Source of the DNA: Branchiostoma floridae
Taxonomy: Eukaryota; Chordata; Leptocardii; Amphioxiformes; Branchiostomatidae
Assembly (NCBI RefSeq): GCF_000003815.2
Contig: NC_049993.1
Coordinates: 884,575 to 948,574, forward strand
Length of the DNA: 64,000 nucleotides
Direction: 5' to 3'
Each line of letters starts with the position of its first letter. Positions within the stretch are counted from its first letter, which is position 1. The translations under genes and the position numbers were made by a program. Below, piece after piece: positions 22,030-34,918 of this stretch. The notes beneath the pieces were generated by a model. That model searched no databases. It saw nothing but the letters and a program-made list of their open reading frames with translations, and was not told where the DNA came from.

Positions 22030-25000
22030 CCCTCTGTCTGACTGCAAGCCTGCCTGTCCGCCTCTCTGTCTATGTGCAAAACTGCCTGGCTTCCTCTTTG
22101 CCTGTCTAACTCTCTACCTGTCTGCAAGCCTGCCTGTCTGCCTCTCTGTCTGTCTGCAGGCCTGTCTGGCTCCCTCTTTGTCTGTCTGCACCCCTGTCTG
22201 TATCCTTGTCTGGCTTCCTCTTTGTCTCTATACCTCTCTCTCTATCTTCAAGCCTGCCTGTCTGTCTCTCTGTCTGTCTGCAACCATGTCGTCATTTCTG
22301 TCTGTCTGTCTACCTCTCTATCTGTCTACATGCCTCTCTGTCTAGAACCATGTCTGTCTTCCTCTTTGTCTGTCTACCTTTTTCTGTCTGTAAGCTTGTC
22401 TGTCTGCCTGTAGGCCTAGCTTCCTCTTTGTCAGCCTACCTCTCTATCTGTCTGCAAGCCTGCCTGTCTGTCTGCAACCCTTTCTGTCTGTATCATTATC
22501 TGGCTTCCTTTTTGTATGTCTACCTCTCTGCCTTTCTGTGTGCAACCCTGTCTGGCTTCCTCTTTGTCTGTCTACCACTCTATCTGCCTGCAAGCCTGCC
22601 TGTCTGCCTGTCTGTCTGCAACCCTTTCTGTCGGTATCATTATCTGGCTTCCTTTTTGTATGTCTACCTCTCCGTCTGTCTGTGTGTAACCCTGTCTGGC
22701 TTCCTCAAGCCTGCCTGCCTGCAACCCTGTCTATCTGTATCCTTATCCGGCTTCCTTTTTGTTTGTCTAACTCTATCTGTCTGCAAGCCTGTTTGTCTGC
22801 AAACCTGTTTGTCTGCCTATCTGTCTGTCAGCAACCCTATCCGTCTGTAGCATTGTCTGGCTTCCTCTTTGTCTGTCTATATCTCTATCTGTCTGCAAGC
22901 CTGCCAGTCTGCCTATCTTATTGCCTGCACCCCTGTCTGTCTGTATCCTTGTCTGGCGTCCCTTTTGTTTGTTTCTGCAACGCTGCCTGGCTTCCTCTTT
23001 GTCTGTCTACCTCCCTATATGTCTGCAAGCCTTCCTGTCCGTCTTCCACTCTGTCTGTCTACCACTCTATCTGTCTGTAAGCTTGTTTGTCTGCCACTCT
23101 GTCTGTCTGCAACCCTGTCTGTCTTCCTCTTTGTCTGTCTACCTCTCTATCTGTTTCAAAGCCTGCCTATCTGCATCTAAGTCTGTCTGCAACCCGATCT
23201 GTCTGTATACTTGTCTGGCTTCCTTTTTGTATGTCCACACCTCTGCCTGTCTGCAACCTTTTGTCTGTCTACCTCTCTATCTGTTTGCAAGCCTGCCTCT
23301 CTGTCTGTCTGCAACCCTGTCTAGTTTCCTCTTTGTCTGTCTACCTCTCTATCTGTCTGCAAGACTGTCTGTCTGCCACTCTGTCTGCAACACTGTCTGG
23401 ATTCCTCTTTGTCTGTCTACCTCTCTATCTGTCTGTAAGATTGTCTGTCTGCGTCTGTCTGTCTGCAACCCTGTCTGGCTTCCTCTTTATCTGCCTACCC
23501 CTCTACCTATCTACAAGTCTGCCTCTCTGCCTCTCTGTCTGTCTGCAACCCTGTCTGGCTTCCAGTTTGTTTTTCTACCTCCCTATCTGTCTGCAACCCT
23601 GTCTGTCTGCCACTCTGTCTGTCTGCCACTCTGTCTGTCTGCAACCCTGTCTGGCTTCCTATTTGTCTGTCTACCTCTCCATCTGTTTTGTAAGCTTGTC
23701 TGTATGCCTCTGTCTGTCTGGAAGCCTGTCTGACTGCAAGCCTGTCTGTCTGCCACTCTGTCTGTCTGCAACCCTGTCTGGCTTCCTCTTTGTCTGTCTG
23801 CCTCTCTATCTGTCTAAAAGCCTACCTGTCTGCCTCTCTGTCTGTCTGCAACCCTGTCTGGCTTCTTCTTGTCTGTCCACCTATCTACCTGTCTGCAAGC
23901 CTGCCTGTCTTCCCCTCTGTCTGCAACCCTGTCTGGCTTCCTCTATGTCTGTCTTCCTCTCTTTCCGTCTAAAAGCTTGTCTGTCTGCCACTCTGTCTGT
24001 CTGCAACCCTGTCTGGCTTCTTCTTGTCTGTCCACCTATCTACCTGTCTGCAAGCCTGCCTGCCTGCCTCTCTGTCTGCAACCCTGTCTGGCTTCCTCTA
24101 TGTCTGTCTTCCTCTCTTTCCGTCTAAAAGCTTGTCTGTCTGCCACTCTGTCTGTCTACAACCCTGTCTGGCTTCCTCGTTGTCTGTCTACCTCTCTTTC
24201 TGTCTGTAAGCTTGTCTGTGTACCTCTCTATCTGTCTGCAAGCCTACCTGTCTGCCTCTCTGTCTGTCTGCAACCCTGTCTGGCTTCCTCTTTATCTGTG
24301 TACCTGTCTTTACTGTCGGCAAGCCTGTCTGTCTATGCCTGTCTGTCTATCTGCAACCCTGTCTGGCTTCCTCTTTGTCTGTTTGCCTGCAGGACTGCCT
24401 GTGTGCCTCTTTTTCCGTCTGCAACCCTGTCTGGCTTCCTCTTTGTCTACCTACTTCTCAATCCGTCTAAAAGCTTGTCTGTCTGCCACTCTGTCTGTCT
24501 GCAACCCTGTCCGACTTCCTCTTTGTCTGTCTGCCTCTCTATCTGTCTGTAAGCCTGTCTGTCTGCCACCTGTCTTTCTGCAACCCTGTCTGGCTTCCTC
24601 TTTGTCTGTCAACCTCCGTACCTGTCTACAAGCCTGTCTGTCTTCCACTCTGTCTGTCCGAAACCCTGTCTGACTTCCTCTTTGTCTGTCTGCGTCTCTA
24701 TCTGTCTGTAAGCCTGTCTGTCTGCCACTCTGTCTCTCTGCAACCCTGTCTGGCTTCCTCTTTGTCTTTTTACCTCTCTACCTGTCTGTAAGCCTACCTG
24801 TCTGCCTCTCTGTCTGTCTGCAACCCTGTCTGGCTTTATTTTTGTCTGTTTACCTCTCTACCTGTCTGCAAGTCTGCCTGTCTGCCTCTCTATCTGTGTG
24901 CAAGCCTATATGGCTTCCTGTTTGTTTGTCCACCTCACTATCCGTCTAAAAGCTTGTCTGTCTGTCACAGTATCTGTCTGCAAGCCTGCTTGTCTGCCTC

Positions 25001-27715
25001 TCTGTCTGTCTGCAACTTTGTCTGGCTTCCTCTTTGTCTATCTACCTCTCTATCTGTCTGCAAGCCTGTCTGTCTGCCACTCTGTCTGTCTGCAACCCTG
25101 TCTGGCTTCTTCTTTGTCTGTCTACCTCTCTACCTGTCTGTAAGCCTACCTGTCTGCCTCTCTGTCTGTCTGTAACCCTGTCTGGCTTCCTCTTTGTCTG
25201 TCTACTTCTCTATCCGTCTAAAAGCTTGTCTGTCTGCCTCTCTGTCTGTCTGCAACCCTGTCTGGCTTACTCTTTGTCTGTCAACCTCCGTACCTGTCTA
25301 CAAGCCTGTCTGTCTGCCTCTCTATCTGTCTGCAAGCCTGCCTTGCTTCCTGTTTGTCTGTGTACCTGTCTCTATCTGTCTGCAAGCCTGTCTGACTATG
25401 CCACTCTGTCTATCTGCAACCCTGTCTGGCTTCCTCTTTGTCTGTCTGCCTCTCTATCTGTCTGGAAGCCTGTCTGTCTGCCACCCTGTCTGTCTGCAAC
25501 CCTGTCTGGAATACTCTTTGTCTGTCTACTTCTCTATCCGTCTAAAAGCTTGTCTGTCTGCCACTCTGTCTGCCTGCAACCCTGTCTGGCTTCCTCTTTG
25601 TCTGTCTACCTCTCTTAAGTTCTGTAAGCTTGTCTGTGTACCACTCTATCTATCTGCAAGCCTACCTGTCTGCCTCTCTGTCTGTCTGCAACCCTGTCTG
25701 GCTTCCTGTTTGTCTGTGTACCAGTCTTTACTGTCGGCAAGCCTGTCTGTCTATGCCTGTCTGTCTATCTGCAACCCTGTCTGGCTTCCTCTTTGTCTGT
25801 TTGCCTGCAGGACTGCCTGTGTGCCTCTTTGTCCTTCTGCAATCCTGTCTGGCTTCCTCTTTGTCTATCTACTTCTCAATCCGTCTAAAACCTTGTCTGT
25901 CTGCCACTCTGTCTGTCTGCAACCCTGTCCGACTTCCTCTTTGTCTGTCTGCCTCTCTATCTGTCTGTAAGCCTGTCTGTCTGCCACTCTGTCTCTCTGC
26001 AACCCTGTCTGACTTCCTCTTTGTCTGTCAACCTCCGTACCTGTCTACAAACCTGTCTGTCTTCCACTCTGTCTGTCCGAAACCCTGTCTGACTTCCTCT
26101 TTGTCTGTCTGCGTCTCTATCTGTCTGTAAGCCTGTCTGTCTGCCACTCTGTCTCTCTGCAACCCTGTCTGGCTTCCTTTTTGTCTTTTTACCTCTCTAC
26201 CTGTCTGTAAGTCTGTCTGTCTGCCTCTCTATCTGTGTGCAAGCCTATATGGCTTCCTGTTTGTTTGTCCACCTCACTATCCGTCTAAAAGCTTGTCTGT
26301 CTGTCACAGTATCTGTCTGCAAGCCTGCTTGTCTGCCTCTCTGTCTGTCTGCAACTTTGTCTGGCTTCCTCTTTGTCTATCTACCTCTCTATCTGTCTGC
26401 AAGCCTGTCTGTCTGCCACTCTGTCTGTCTGCAACCCTGTCTGGCTTCCTCTTTGTCTGTCTACTTCTCTATCCGTCTAAAAGCTTGTTTGTCTGCCACT
26501 CTGTCTATCTGCAATCCTGTCTGGCTTCCTCTTTGTCTGTCTGCCTCTTTATCTGTCTGGAAGCCTGTCTGTCTGCCACTCTGTCTGTCTGCAACCCTGT
26601 CTGGAATCCTCTTTGTCTGTCTACTTCTCTATCCGTCTAAAAGCTTGTCTGTCTGCCACTCTGTCTGTCTGCAACCCTGTCTGGCTTCCTCTTTGTCTGT
26701 CTACCTCTCTTAAGTTCTGTAAGCTTGTCTGTGTACCTCTCTATCTGTCTGCAAGCCTACCTGTCTGACTCTCTGTCTGTCTGCAACCCTGTCAGGCTTC
26801 CTGTTTGTCTGTGTACCTGTCTTTATCTGTCTGCAAGCCTGTTTGACTATGCCACTCTGTCTATCTGCAACCCTGTCTGGCTTCCTCTTTGTCTGTCTGT
26901 CTCTCTATCTGTCTGCAGTCCTGCCTGTCTGCGTCTCTGTCCGTCTGCAACCCTGTCTGGAATCCTCTTTGTCTGTCTACTTCTCAATCCGTCTAAAAGC
27001 TTGTCTGTCTGCCACTCTGTCTGTCTGCAACCCTGTCTGGCTTCCTCCTTGTCTGTCTACCTCTCTTACTGTCTCTAAGCTTGTCTGTGTACCTCTCTAT
27101 CTGTCTGCAAGCCTACCTGTCTGCCTCTCTGTCCGTCTGCAACCCTGTCAGGCTTCCTCTTTGCCTGCCTGTCTGTCTCTCTGTCTGTCTGTAACCCTGT
27201 CTGGCTTCCTGTTTGTCTCCCTGCCTATCTATCTGTCTGTAAGCTTGTCTGTATGCCTCTCCATCGGTCTGCAAGCCTTTCTGACTGACTCTCTGTCTTT
27301 CTGCAACCCTGTCTGGCCTTCTTCTTGTCTGTCTACCTCTCTATCCGTCTAAAAGTTTGTCTGTCTGCCACTCTGTCTGTATGCAACCATGTCTGGCTTC
27401 TTCTTGTCTTCCTACCTCTCTACCTGTCTGCAAACCTGTCTGTCTACCTCTCTATCTGTCTGGAAGCCTGTCTGTCTGCCACTCTGTCTGCCTGAAACCC
27501 TGTCTGGCTTCCTCTTTGTCTGTCTACCTCTCTATCTGTCTGGAAGCCTGTCTGTCTGCCTCTCTGTCTGCCTGAAACCCTGTCTAGCTTCCTCTTTGTC
27601 TGTCTACCTCTCTACCTGTCTGTAAGCCTGTCTGTCTACCTCTCTATCTGTCTGTAAGCCTGTCTTTCTGCCACTATGTCTGTCTGCAACCCTGTCTGGC
27701 TTCCTCTTTGTCTTT
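22030..27715 (+). repeat. TGTC-rich satellite, about 80-bp unit, 5.7 kb
   Basis: The whole stretch is built from a unit near 80 bp (CAACCCTGTCTGGCTTCCTC, then TTTGTCTGTCTACCTCTC, then a TCTGTCTGCAAGCCTGTCTG segment, then TGCCACTCTG) that itself evolved from a TGTC/TCTG tetranucleotide. Larger blocks repeat: the segment at 24894 recurs at 26233 (1339 bp later), and one at 24335 recurs at 25753 (1418 bp later), differing by about one unit. All three plus-strand frames lack stops over hundreds of codons because the repeat almost never forms TAA, TAG or TGA; the Leu/Cys/Ser-rich translations are artefacts. Confidence 0.95.
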
Positions 27716-28480
27716 GTTGGCAAAACTGCGCAAATTAATGTCATATCTTTAAGGCAAAGTTAAGTGTACCTTAACTAATATGTAAAGTTATTTACATGTT
27801 TAAGTGGACTTAACGTTTTTCGTAAATCTGGTTTAGGAATGATATGCTAATAAACTGCTGCCCCACTAGCATGACAGCTTCCTTCAACAGGGCCCACAAC
27901 AGGGTTTTCTGGAGACTGGAGACATATCTTCTTGCTCGTTCACGACAAAAGAAAAGCTGTCAAAGGATCGACATGTATATATTGTACCAATGAGCTTTCA
28001 TCACGTTGTACCATGAGTACGAGTGTTCATCATTTTGGCGGGAAGAAAGGCGCCAACGTGAGGAATTTGTGCAAAGGATATTGGGAAACTACGGAGAGAT
28101 CTGGCGGGTGACTCACGTCTCCCGTGCGAGTTCGTCAGAAAAAGTCTTTGGAACCAGGCCTCGAAATTAACGCGGTGTCCCGATTGCAAGGAGCCACTTA
28201 TAATTTAGGCCGGGACCACTAGAAAACCACTTTGTGACATTTTTGGGAGCGTAGAAAAATAATCTACACCATAATGTCAACTCGTCAAACGTTTCTTACA
28301 GGCACGCTACTCAGCGGCTTTCAACTTTCCTATCGGTTCGTCGTTGAACCATTGCGGCTTTAGAAATTTCGTGGAACAACGCGCAAAATGCAAAAATAAA
28401 GTCCGTTTCATGTGCATTTGCCGATCACAGTACCGTTACCTGATATTCCCATCGATTTTATTTCACTTGCTTCATACTTC
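27716..28480. other. No recognisable gene
   Basis: Unique-looking sequence. I see no coding exon or complete element. Confidence 0.4.
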
Positions 28481-28632
28481 GTTCCTTTTCGTTCCTTTTC
28501 GCATTTCCAGTACTTTCCTTTTCGTTCCTTTTCGTTTCTATCCAATCTTTTCGTTCCTTTTCGCACTTTCGGTACTTTCCTTTTCGTTCCTTTTCGCACT
28601 TCCGGTGCTTTCCTTTTCGTTCCTTTTCGTAA
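28481..28632 (+). repeat. CGTTCCTTTT minisatellite
   Basis: The motif TTTTCGTTCCTTTTCG recurs with spacers such as CACTTCCGGTGCTTTCC, giving a period near 42 bp and about 3-4 diverged copies. Short ORFs on both strands arise from the repeat. Confidence 0.85.
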
Positions 28633-29166
28633 AAATAACACTGCTTTTAATGACAAAGGGACATGAACGCGCTCTTTTCGAGGCCCAAAGTAGATAATTA
28701 GGTGATAATTGCCCGGTAATCAATGCACAGAGCATTTGTGCGCCGCGGCACACGTCTCGGGTATCCTGGAATATAGAGAAGTATTACGGCTAAATGCGCG
28801 GGAACGCACGGGCCTTAGACACCAGGCACAAAAGTGGTTCGTTTGCGGGCATCCTCAGGTGTGCCAATTGCCCGGACAGGCAGTGTGCCTGGTTCGATAT
28901 GTCCCGTGAATGTCCGAACATTTCGAGTTTCTGGGTGCATGCCCAGGAGTTTCTACCCCGTAAACTCGGCTTTTCATGCAGTGTACAATAATCAGCACAT
29001 TCGAAGAATGATAAGAAGAAAATAAAATATGAGGGAAGCGGAAACAGCAGGACAACTAGTATAATCATGGCAGTACAAACAGACATACAGCAAGCCAATA
29101 AAGATAATTAAAGATTTCCATAAAGCGCTTGTCACGACAGGTCATGTATTTCGATGATGTGATGTG

Positions 29167-29645
29167 TACAGTCAAACCTGTCCAAGACGACCACCCGGGG
29201 GAACGGGCAAAAGCGGTCGATTTGGCCAGGTGGTCGGTTAGAAGAGTATCGACTCACAACATGCCCGATGTATAGTTTAAATGGTTTCTGTTCTGTTTAA
29301 TGGCAAATAGCAAGCACACGCACGTGCATCCGCCGTCATTTTTAATTTGAACATAACATCGTAATGGTAGTCAAATCCGACGCAAACTGGCCGAATTCGG
29401 CACAAAAATTGCGCTAGTATCATTAAAAATAGATGACACCTCAAGATTTGAAAATGACGCGGTCGTTATGGGCAGGGATTTGGTCCCAATTTTTGGCGGT
29501 CGCTGTCGCTTCGGACAGGTGGACGTTTTAAAGAAGTCGCTTAATGCTTACGTCAATGGGGAAAATTTTCGGGACCGAGAAAAAGCGGTCGTAATGGCCA
29601 GGTGGTCGCTAAGAAGAGGTGGTCGCTTGGGCAGGTTTGACTGTA
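29167..29645. mobile_element. 479-bp MITE with TACAGTCAAACCTG ends
   Basis: The left end TACAGTCAAACCTGTCC and right end GGCAGGTTTGACTGTA (29630-29645) are inverted repeats, with TA at both borders, as in Tc1/mariner-type targets. GTGGTCGCT-like motifs repeat inside the arms. A diverged relative lacking clear ends is seen at about 36160-36330. Confidence 0.85.
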
Positions 29646-30214
29646 TTTGCAAGGAGATTTGTTGGAACTGATGTCAATCTCGAAGCAATATATATTTTTG
29701 TCTCTGAGACTTGGCAAAGGGATAAACAATTAACCTCGTGGAGATTTCAAACTACGTAGCTTAATGCTGTCTTGTATAGTACCATGTAAATATAACGTTA
29801 CATCCACAACAAAACACAGGATGTTGTAATCACGCATGTCAGCGTCAAGTTTATATTCATCACCGAGCACGTGTTCAGTGTGAAAATATGTCTCTAGCAT
29901 CCTTAACTTGGTAAACATGACCTTTCCTCCAAAATTCCTTGAATACATGATGTGGAGCAAAATCTTAAACAAAAAATACCTGTATGCCAGCTTATGAGCG
30001 TGTGGGGACATCGTTTCCTGTGTATGATTGACGGTGTGACATGCAGGTGTAAACAACAATGGTCATGTTTCTCAATGGAATCTTAGGCATAGGAAATGTG
30101 TCAGTAGGAGTTATCTTTTTTTAGAATATCTGTTTTGAAATTTATCACCCGAAATGTCAGATCAAAACTTTTATTTCCCTAAAGACGGACAAAAAGGCTA
30201 TGGTCGGCAGGGTT

Positions 30215-30608
30215 TTGCTTAGGTCGGTCCGGTACGAAACCGTTTTTCTTGTTTTCGACCGAATAGAAAATGAACAGATAATACCGGCAGTCGTCAACGT
30301 GTTTTGGGGCTTACTGAGAGTTGATAGTCATTTTTACGATGTTTTTACGGCCAAACATGGTCTACAACAGAGGCAATCAGTGCTGTTTACATGAAGATAG
30401 GAGTTTAAAACGGCAGTAGAATCCGTCGGATACAATATCTAACAGATTCCTTTGTAGAGCAAAATGGACCATTCTTTCAAGTATCGCCTATTCGCAAGTT
30501 TTCACAAACAATTAGGTCCAGGTACAGGTCCGGACCTGGACCTGGACCCAATCATCTGGACCTGGACCGTACCTGTACCTGGACTTTCTGCACTGGTACC
30601 CACCCCTA
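30215..30608. mobile_element. hAT-type MITE copy, left end lost
   Basis: The right end GGTACCCACCCCTA and the GGACCTGGACC-rich subterminal region match the intact elements at 34327-34772 and 48693-49125. The left side is recognisable from about 30215 (GGTCCGGTACGAAACCG) but the TAGGGGTGGG terminus is missing. Confidence 0.75.
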
Positions 30609-31599
30609 GTAGACATGCATATGTCATGTACATGTAAAAAGTCCTCTGACCACCAAAAACGTTACGAGTCTTCACTTATCGTATTTTGCTGACGACAATT
30701 TTGGGCTGCTAAAAATATACATTGCATTTTACGTGATTGATTACAACCTAAAGTTCAAAGCCATCCTAACGGAACCAGTGGCAACTGCTTACATACAACC
30801 TTAATGCCCCATTCACTGGAACTGATCGACGCTTACGATGACAAGTACAGCGAAATGTATTGGCTTTTTGAGATTCCCGTGACCTGTTTATAGCATTCTC
30901 TGCATGTGTTCTGGTTGTACACGGGAAAAGCAAATGTCAAGTAAACGTGTCCATTCTTCGTTCCTTATAGACCTGCCGTGATGCGTGACACAGGAGATAC
31001 AGGTGACTGTAACATGACATCTCAACTCAGGTGTGGCACCGGTCGTGTTTTACGCATGAGATGTATTCCACCCCCAAGAAGGCAGAAGAAATGTACCCAT
31101 AACGCCCCTCCCCCACACGCATTCCACAAGTCTAGAAGACTTTGAACCCTTCATCCTACGTCACGCCTTTGCGCGAGAGTCAGGCCATGGGTTGGTCGGG
31201 ATACCCATCCTTGTGTACCACCTGGGAAGGTCAATCTTTCTAGCTCAAAATCTATACCAAGGGTGCGTGTGTGTGTGACAGTAATACATTATATTTTGGC
31301 CACACGCAAGTTACCTATTGTTGTAGTATCCATTAAACGGTTACATTCGCTGACGCAACTGAAAACGTAAAAGAAAAGTGAACGCTACCCTCTGAAATGG
31401 AACAAGAACCGTTACGTACGAAATGATTAGCAACTGACCGCTATCAAGTCATTTTAATCATTTCACAGAAGAAGTACACTGTGTTTCGTAGGTCAACTAC
31501 ATATATAGTATTCTCCACCTACACCGGTCTGCTGCATAGTGTTCCAAAATTTCTTCATTTGACTTTTGAGATTGTCCTTCAACCTTTTGCATTGCCCTC

Positions 31600-31735
31600 C
31601 CACCGATCGCCTGCCGTGAGTGGGCTCCCCTGGAGACCATCCCAGCACAGCGTCAGGTGAGATGGGTCGGCTATGTCACCCGTCTACCTGCCAACCGGCT
31701 CCCACGCCAAGTTCTCTATGGGGACGCTGGAATCC
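31600..31735 (+). mobile_element. LINE C-terminal remnant
   Basis: The plus-strand frame reads LETIPAQRQVRWVGYVTRLP followed by NRLPRQVLYGDAG, the RW-G-V-R-P-RLP-Q-LYG signature at the end of many non-LTR reverse transcriptases. It has no RT domain nearby and is a short relic. A segment at about 31835-31940 resembles one unit of the repeat at 8160-8780. Confidence 0.65.
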
Positions 31736-32718
31736 AAACTAACAGCACTTACTCCCAAGGGCTATGTGCCACTCAAAAATCACGACCACAGCATGTCCAG
31801 AAAACGAGATATCAAAAATGGTTCCGCTGCTTTACTTTTGCAAGCCGCTAGGGGGCTGATTATCCAACTTGACCTTTGTTTTTCCGACCCCTACCCTTCT
31901 ACTAAATATCATCAGGATCCATCTAAGGGTTGTTGAGTTATGCTGTTGACAAAAGACACACAAACACGCACAAAACATAACCTTCGCCAGAATAATAAAT
32001 ATCAGTAATAAAAGTAGGCATACATCCCTTTGTATCAAGTGGGGCTCTTCGTCGTCCTCCGCTTCCAAAAAAAATGAAACCCATCCTGTCTAGATATATT
32101 CAACATTAGCATTCGAGTCCTCTTTTTTTCACAGAAATCTTCATCACTGTCCATTGTCACATTTATATTTTTCCGTCTACTTATTTTATTTGATTAAACT
32201 TCTAATAATCCTTCCGGCATGGGTTTGTAATAAACTGTCAATTATGACCAAAAGCACGTTACGTTCTAAGGCTCAGCTAGTAAAGATAATAACTGTCGAC
32301 TGAATTTTAAAAAAAAGTGTTGGAATAATTATTTCTACATTCCTGATGGGCAGCGGTGCAAATAGGACCGCAGTCTTAACTGCAGGCCAGGTGGAGCTTT
32401 AAGGGCAGCATGGAAGATCTATCCACTGTTCTCTTTCAGGTGTGTCATGTGTAAAATAAAGCAGGGGTCTTTCTTGTCCATCTCGAACAATTGAACAGTA
32501 CCAATCTATCTACATTGTTAAGGTCCTTTTGACAGCGTTCATGTTCTGCGTCAACGTGGAAGATGCATATGTTACAGTACGTCTAGCATAACGAAACCCT
32601 TCTGCGGAAAGAATGCGTCGGACGTTGTTTTGGCTTCATGTCATGATCAGGCAACAATGGAAACCGGATGAACTTGTCACTCCCTGTCATTCAAACTTGT
32701 CCCTCTAACATGTCTATG

Positions 32719-32800
32719 ATTGGATGGCTGCTTTACAGTGGCGAGCTGCTGGGCTCCTATTGGCTGCTGGGCTCCTATTGGCTGTTGATGAGCTTATATC
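32719..32800 (+). promoter_or_regulatory. Promoter of the 265-residue secreted-protein gene
   Basis: ATTGG (inverted CCAAT box) occurs at 32719-32723, 32759-32763 and 32777-32781. The last two lie in a perfect 18-bp tandem duplication (32745-32762 and 32763-32780). A TATA-like TTATAT lies at 32794-32799, about 65 bp before a good splice donor at 32866. The order CCAAT, TATA, short exon, GTAAG argues for a real RNA polymerase II promoter. Confidence 0.55.
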
Positions 32801-32821
32801 AGTAACTGCCGTAGCATACCA

Positions 32822-32865
32822 TTCACAACGACAGGCGATTCAACAGTCGGACGGGACGATTAGTG
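32822..32865 (+). other. Noncoding exon 1 of the 265-residue secreted-protein gene
   Basis: Predicted from the TATA-like site to the donor AGTG followed by GTAAGTAAG at 32866. It would join the acceptor TTCTTTACAG at 34904-34913, five bases before the ATG. The start position is approximate. Confidence 0.5.
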
Positions 32866-32904
32866 GTAAGTAAGTAGTTTGTTCAAACTCGATTTCTTTG
32901 TGAA

Positions 32905-34115
32905 AAGTTAGCATTAGCGCAACACGCCGTACGCACAAATACGTGCTGTCTACGTGCCAAAGCGTGGGCAATCTTTTGGGATCCGTAAGTGTTAAGTACT
33001 ACCTCAGTGCAAACTCGTAGGGAATCCGACGGATTTTGGAGCACGCAGACACGTCGTAGAACTTTGCGTGCAGGCAAAACTTTGTGTGCCATCGGGCAGC
33101 GGATTCGCTCCCCTGCCCCGTACGTGCCAGTGTGGGCGACGCGCCTGCCCTGTACAGCCTGAACGTTTTTAGAAATACGTGGCAGACGTGCCCCCCCCCC
33201 CAAAAAAAAACAAAAACAGTACGGACAAATTACATGTACGGCGGGTTGTTCCCTTAGCTTAAGCTGAAAAACTGCCATATGCATACATTAAGCGGCTATG
33301 CTGAGACTAGTCAGAGCTTCACTTTGGGGTTGTTTTTAACGAGTTTGCTCATGGACAATTCTGGGCACTGAACTAACGCTCACTATGGTAGCATCTTTTC
33401 TCCATAAGTCAGAAACCCACCGTACGTGGTTTTTGTCCGTACGTCTTTTGGGAGGCCATGTCCGCCTCATTTTTTGTGTGGAAGAAATGGTTGCGTGCAT
33501 CGTTCTTTGTGCAAGTGGTAAAGCTTAGGGCACAACCCACCGTACGTGCAACTGCATGCTGTTTACTTGCTGAAACGTGGGCAATATTTTGGGATCCGTA
33601 AGTGGTAAGTACCACCTCCGTACGAAATCGTACGGATCCAATACTCCCTCCATGCTCTTGCCAGTCCTTCTGGTCTCCCCACGTTTTCAGAAAAACATGG
33701 CGGACGTGGCCTCCCAAAAAACTATATGGACAGAAATACATACGGTGGCTGTTCCCTTAGCTTTAGTGAGTTGTTCTTGCTTACAACGTACGATCTCTGT
33801 GTGATTGCCGCGTTACCATATGCAGGCTGTACTTACACGTACGTACGGTTTCCTTGCCCACTCTACTCGCTGTGCGAGGCACGCGTGTCACACGTACTGA
33901 CTTGTATGGGGTGAATCCGCAGCCCGAACGCAGAGAAAGTTTTGAATGCACTCAACGTGCTACGGCGTGTCTGCGTGCTCCCAAATTCGTTGAATCTGTA
34001 CGATTTCGTACGGAGGTGGTACTTACTACTTACGGATCCCAAAAGATTGTCCACATTTTTGCTTGTACACAGCACGCAGTTGCACGTACGGCGGGTTGTG
34101 CCCTTAGCTTCAGGC
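32905..34115. mobile_element. Cluster of GTACG-rich MITEs in intron 1
   Basis: Members share inverted ends of the form AAGCTAAGGGNACAACCCG followed by CCGTACGTGCA. Units are visible at about 32905-33270, 33521-33763 and 33815-34115, plus a half-copy at about 33410-33470. The internal motif TTTTGGGATCCGTAAGTG with CGTACGAAATCGTACG appears at 33590-33650 and inverted at 34000-34050. Several copies in 1.2 kb suggest repeated local insertion or duplication of one family. Superfamily unknown. Confidence 0.75.
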
Positions 34116-34326
34116 AAATCCTATTTACTGCTTCTAGTTACTAGTATTGCCGAAGCCAGGTACTCATTGTTACCCGAGCGAAGTGTGTGTGTGTGTGTGT
34201 TGGGGGGGGGGGGGTAGTCGTACAAAGGCACAAGATTGGTGACATGACAGGATTCTGGAAGCGGGGACCTCTTGGGTTCTGACCCAATCACGCTGACGTC
34301 ACGCCACGCCCCCCACATGTATTTGC

Positions 34327-34772
34327 TAGGGGTGGGTACCAGAACGGTGTACCGGTGCAAAACCGGTTTTTCCTCTTGGACCGATGCAGCAGAAAAACCG
34401 GACCTGAAAAAGATCATTAGACCGGATGCTGGACCTATTGGGAAATGAACAGAGTATACCGTCACTACGGCGGCAGGCTTTCACGTGTTTTTGGGCTTAT
34501 GGGTCCAAGAACATAGCAACGGCGAAGTAGAGGAGAGTTGATAGTACGTTTCTACAGTCAAACTTGGTCTAACTTAACATGGGCAGTTAGCGTTGTTAAC
34601 GTGAAGATAGGATACTCCACCAAACAGATTCCTTTGTAGCGAAATGGACCATTGTTTTAAGTATTACCCATTCACAAACAATCAGGTCCAGGCTCAGGTC
34701 TGGACCTGGACCTGATCCTCTGGACCTGGACCGGACCTGGACCTGAATTTTCTGTAAAGGTACCCACCCCTA
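34327..34772. mobile_element. 446-bp hAT-type MITE, TAGGGGTGGGTACC ends
   Basis: Perfect 14-bp inverted ends are flanked by GTATTTGC at 34319-34326 and 34773-34780, an 8-bp target-site duplication typical of hAT elements. The arms carry ACCGGTTTT and GGACCTGGACC repeats. This is the best-preserved of three local copies. Confidence 0.92.
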
Positions 34773-34918
34773 GTATTTGCTCAACATGAAGGTTTTGGTA
34801 TGAATCAAATCATTCCTGAAAAAAAACCTTCTATATTACGGTTTTAGCCGCATTTGTGACTGTTAAGTGCAGTTCTGATGGAATACTTTTTTATGTGTTG
34901 TGGTTCTTTACAGGCAAC

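Noticed and set aside
22072..27625. Many long plus-strand ORFs rich in Leu, Cys and Ser
   Set aside because: They are translations of a TGTC/TCTG satellite that lacks stop codons in every frame; unit length is not a multiple of three and no frame is favoured.
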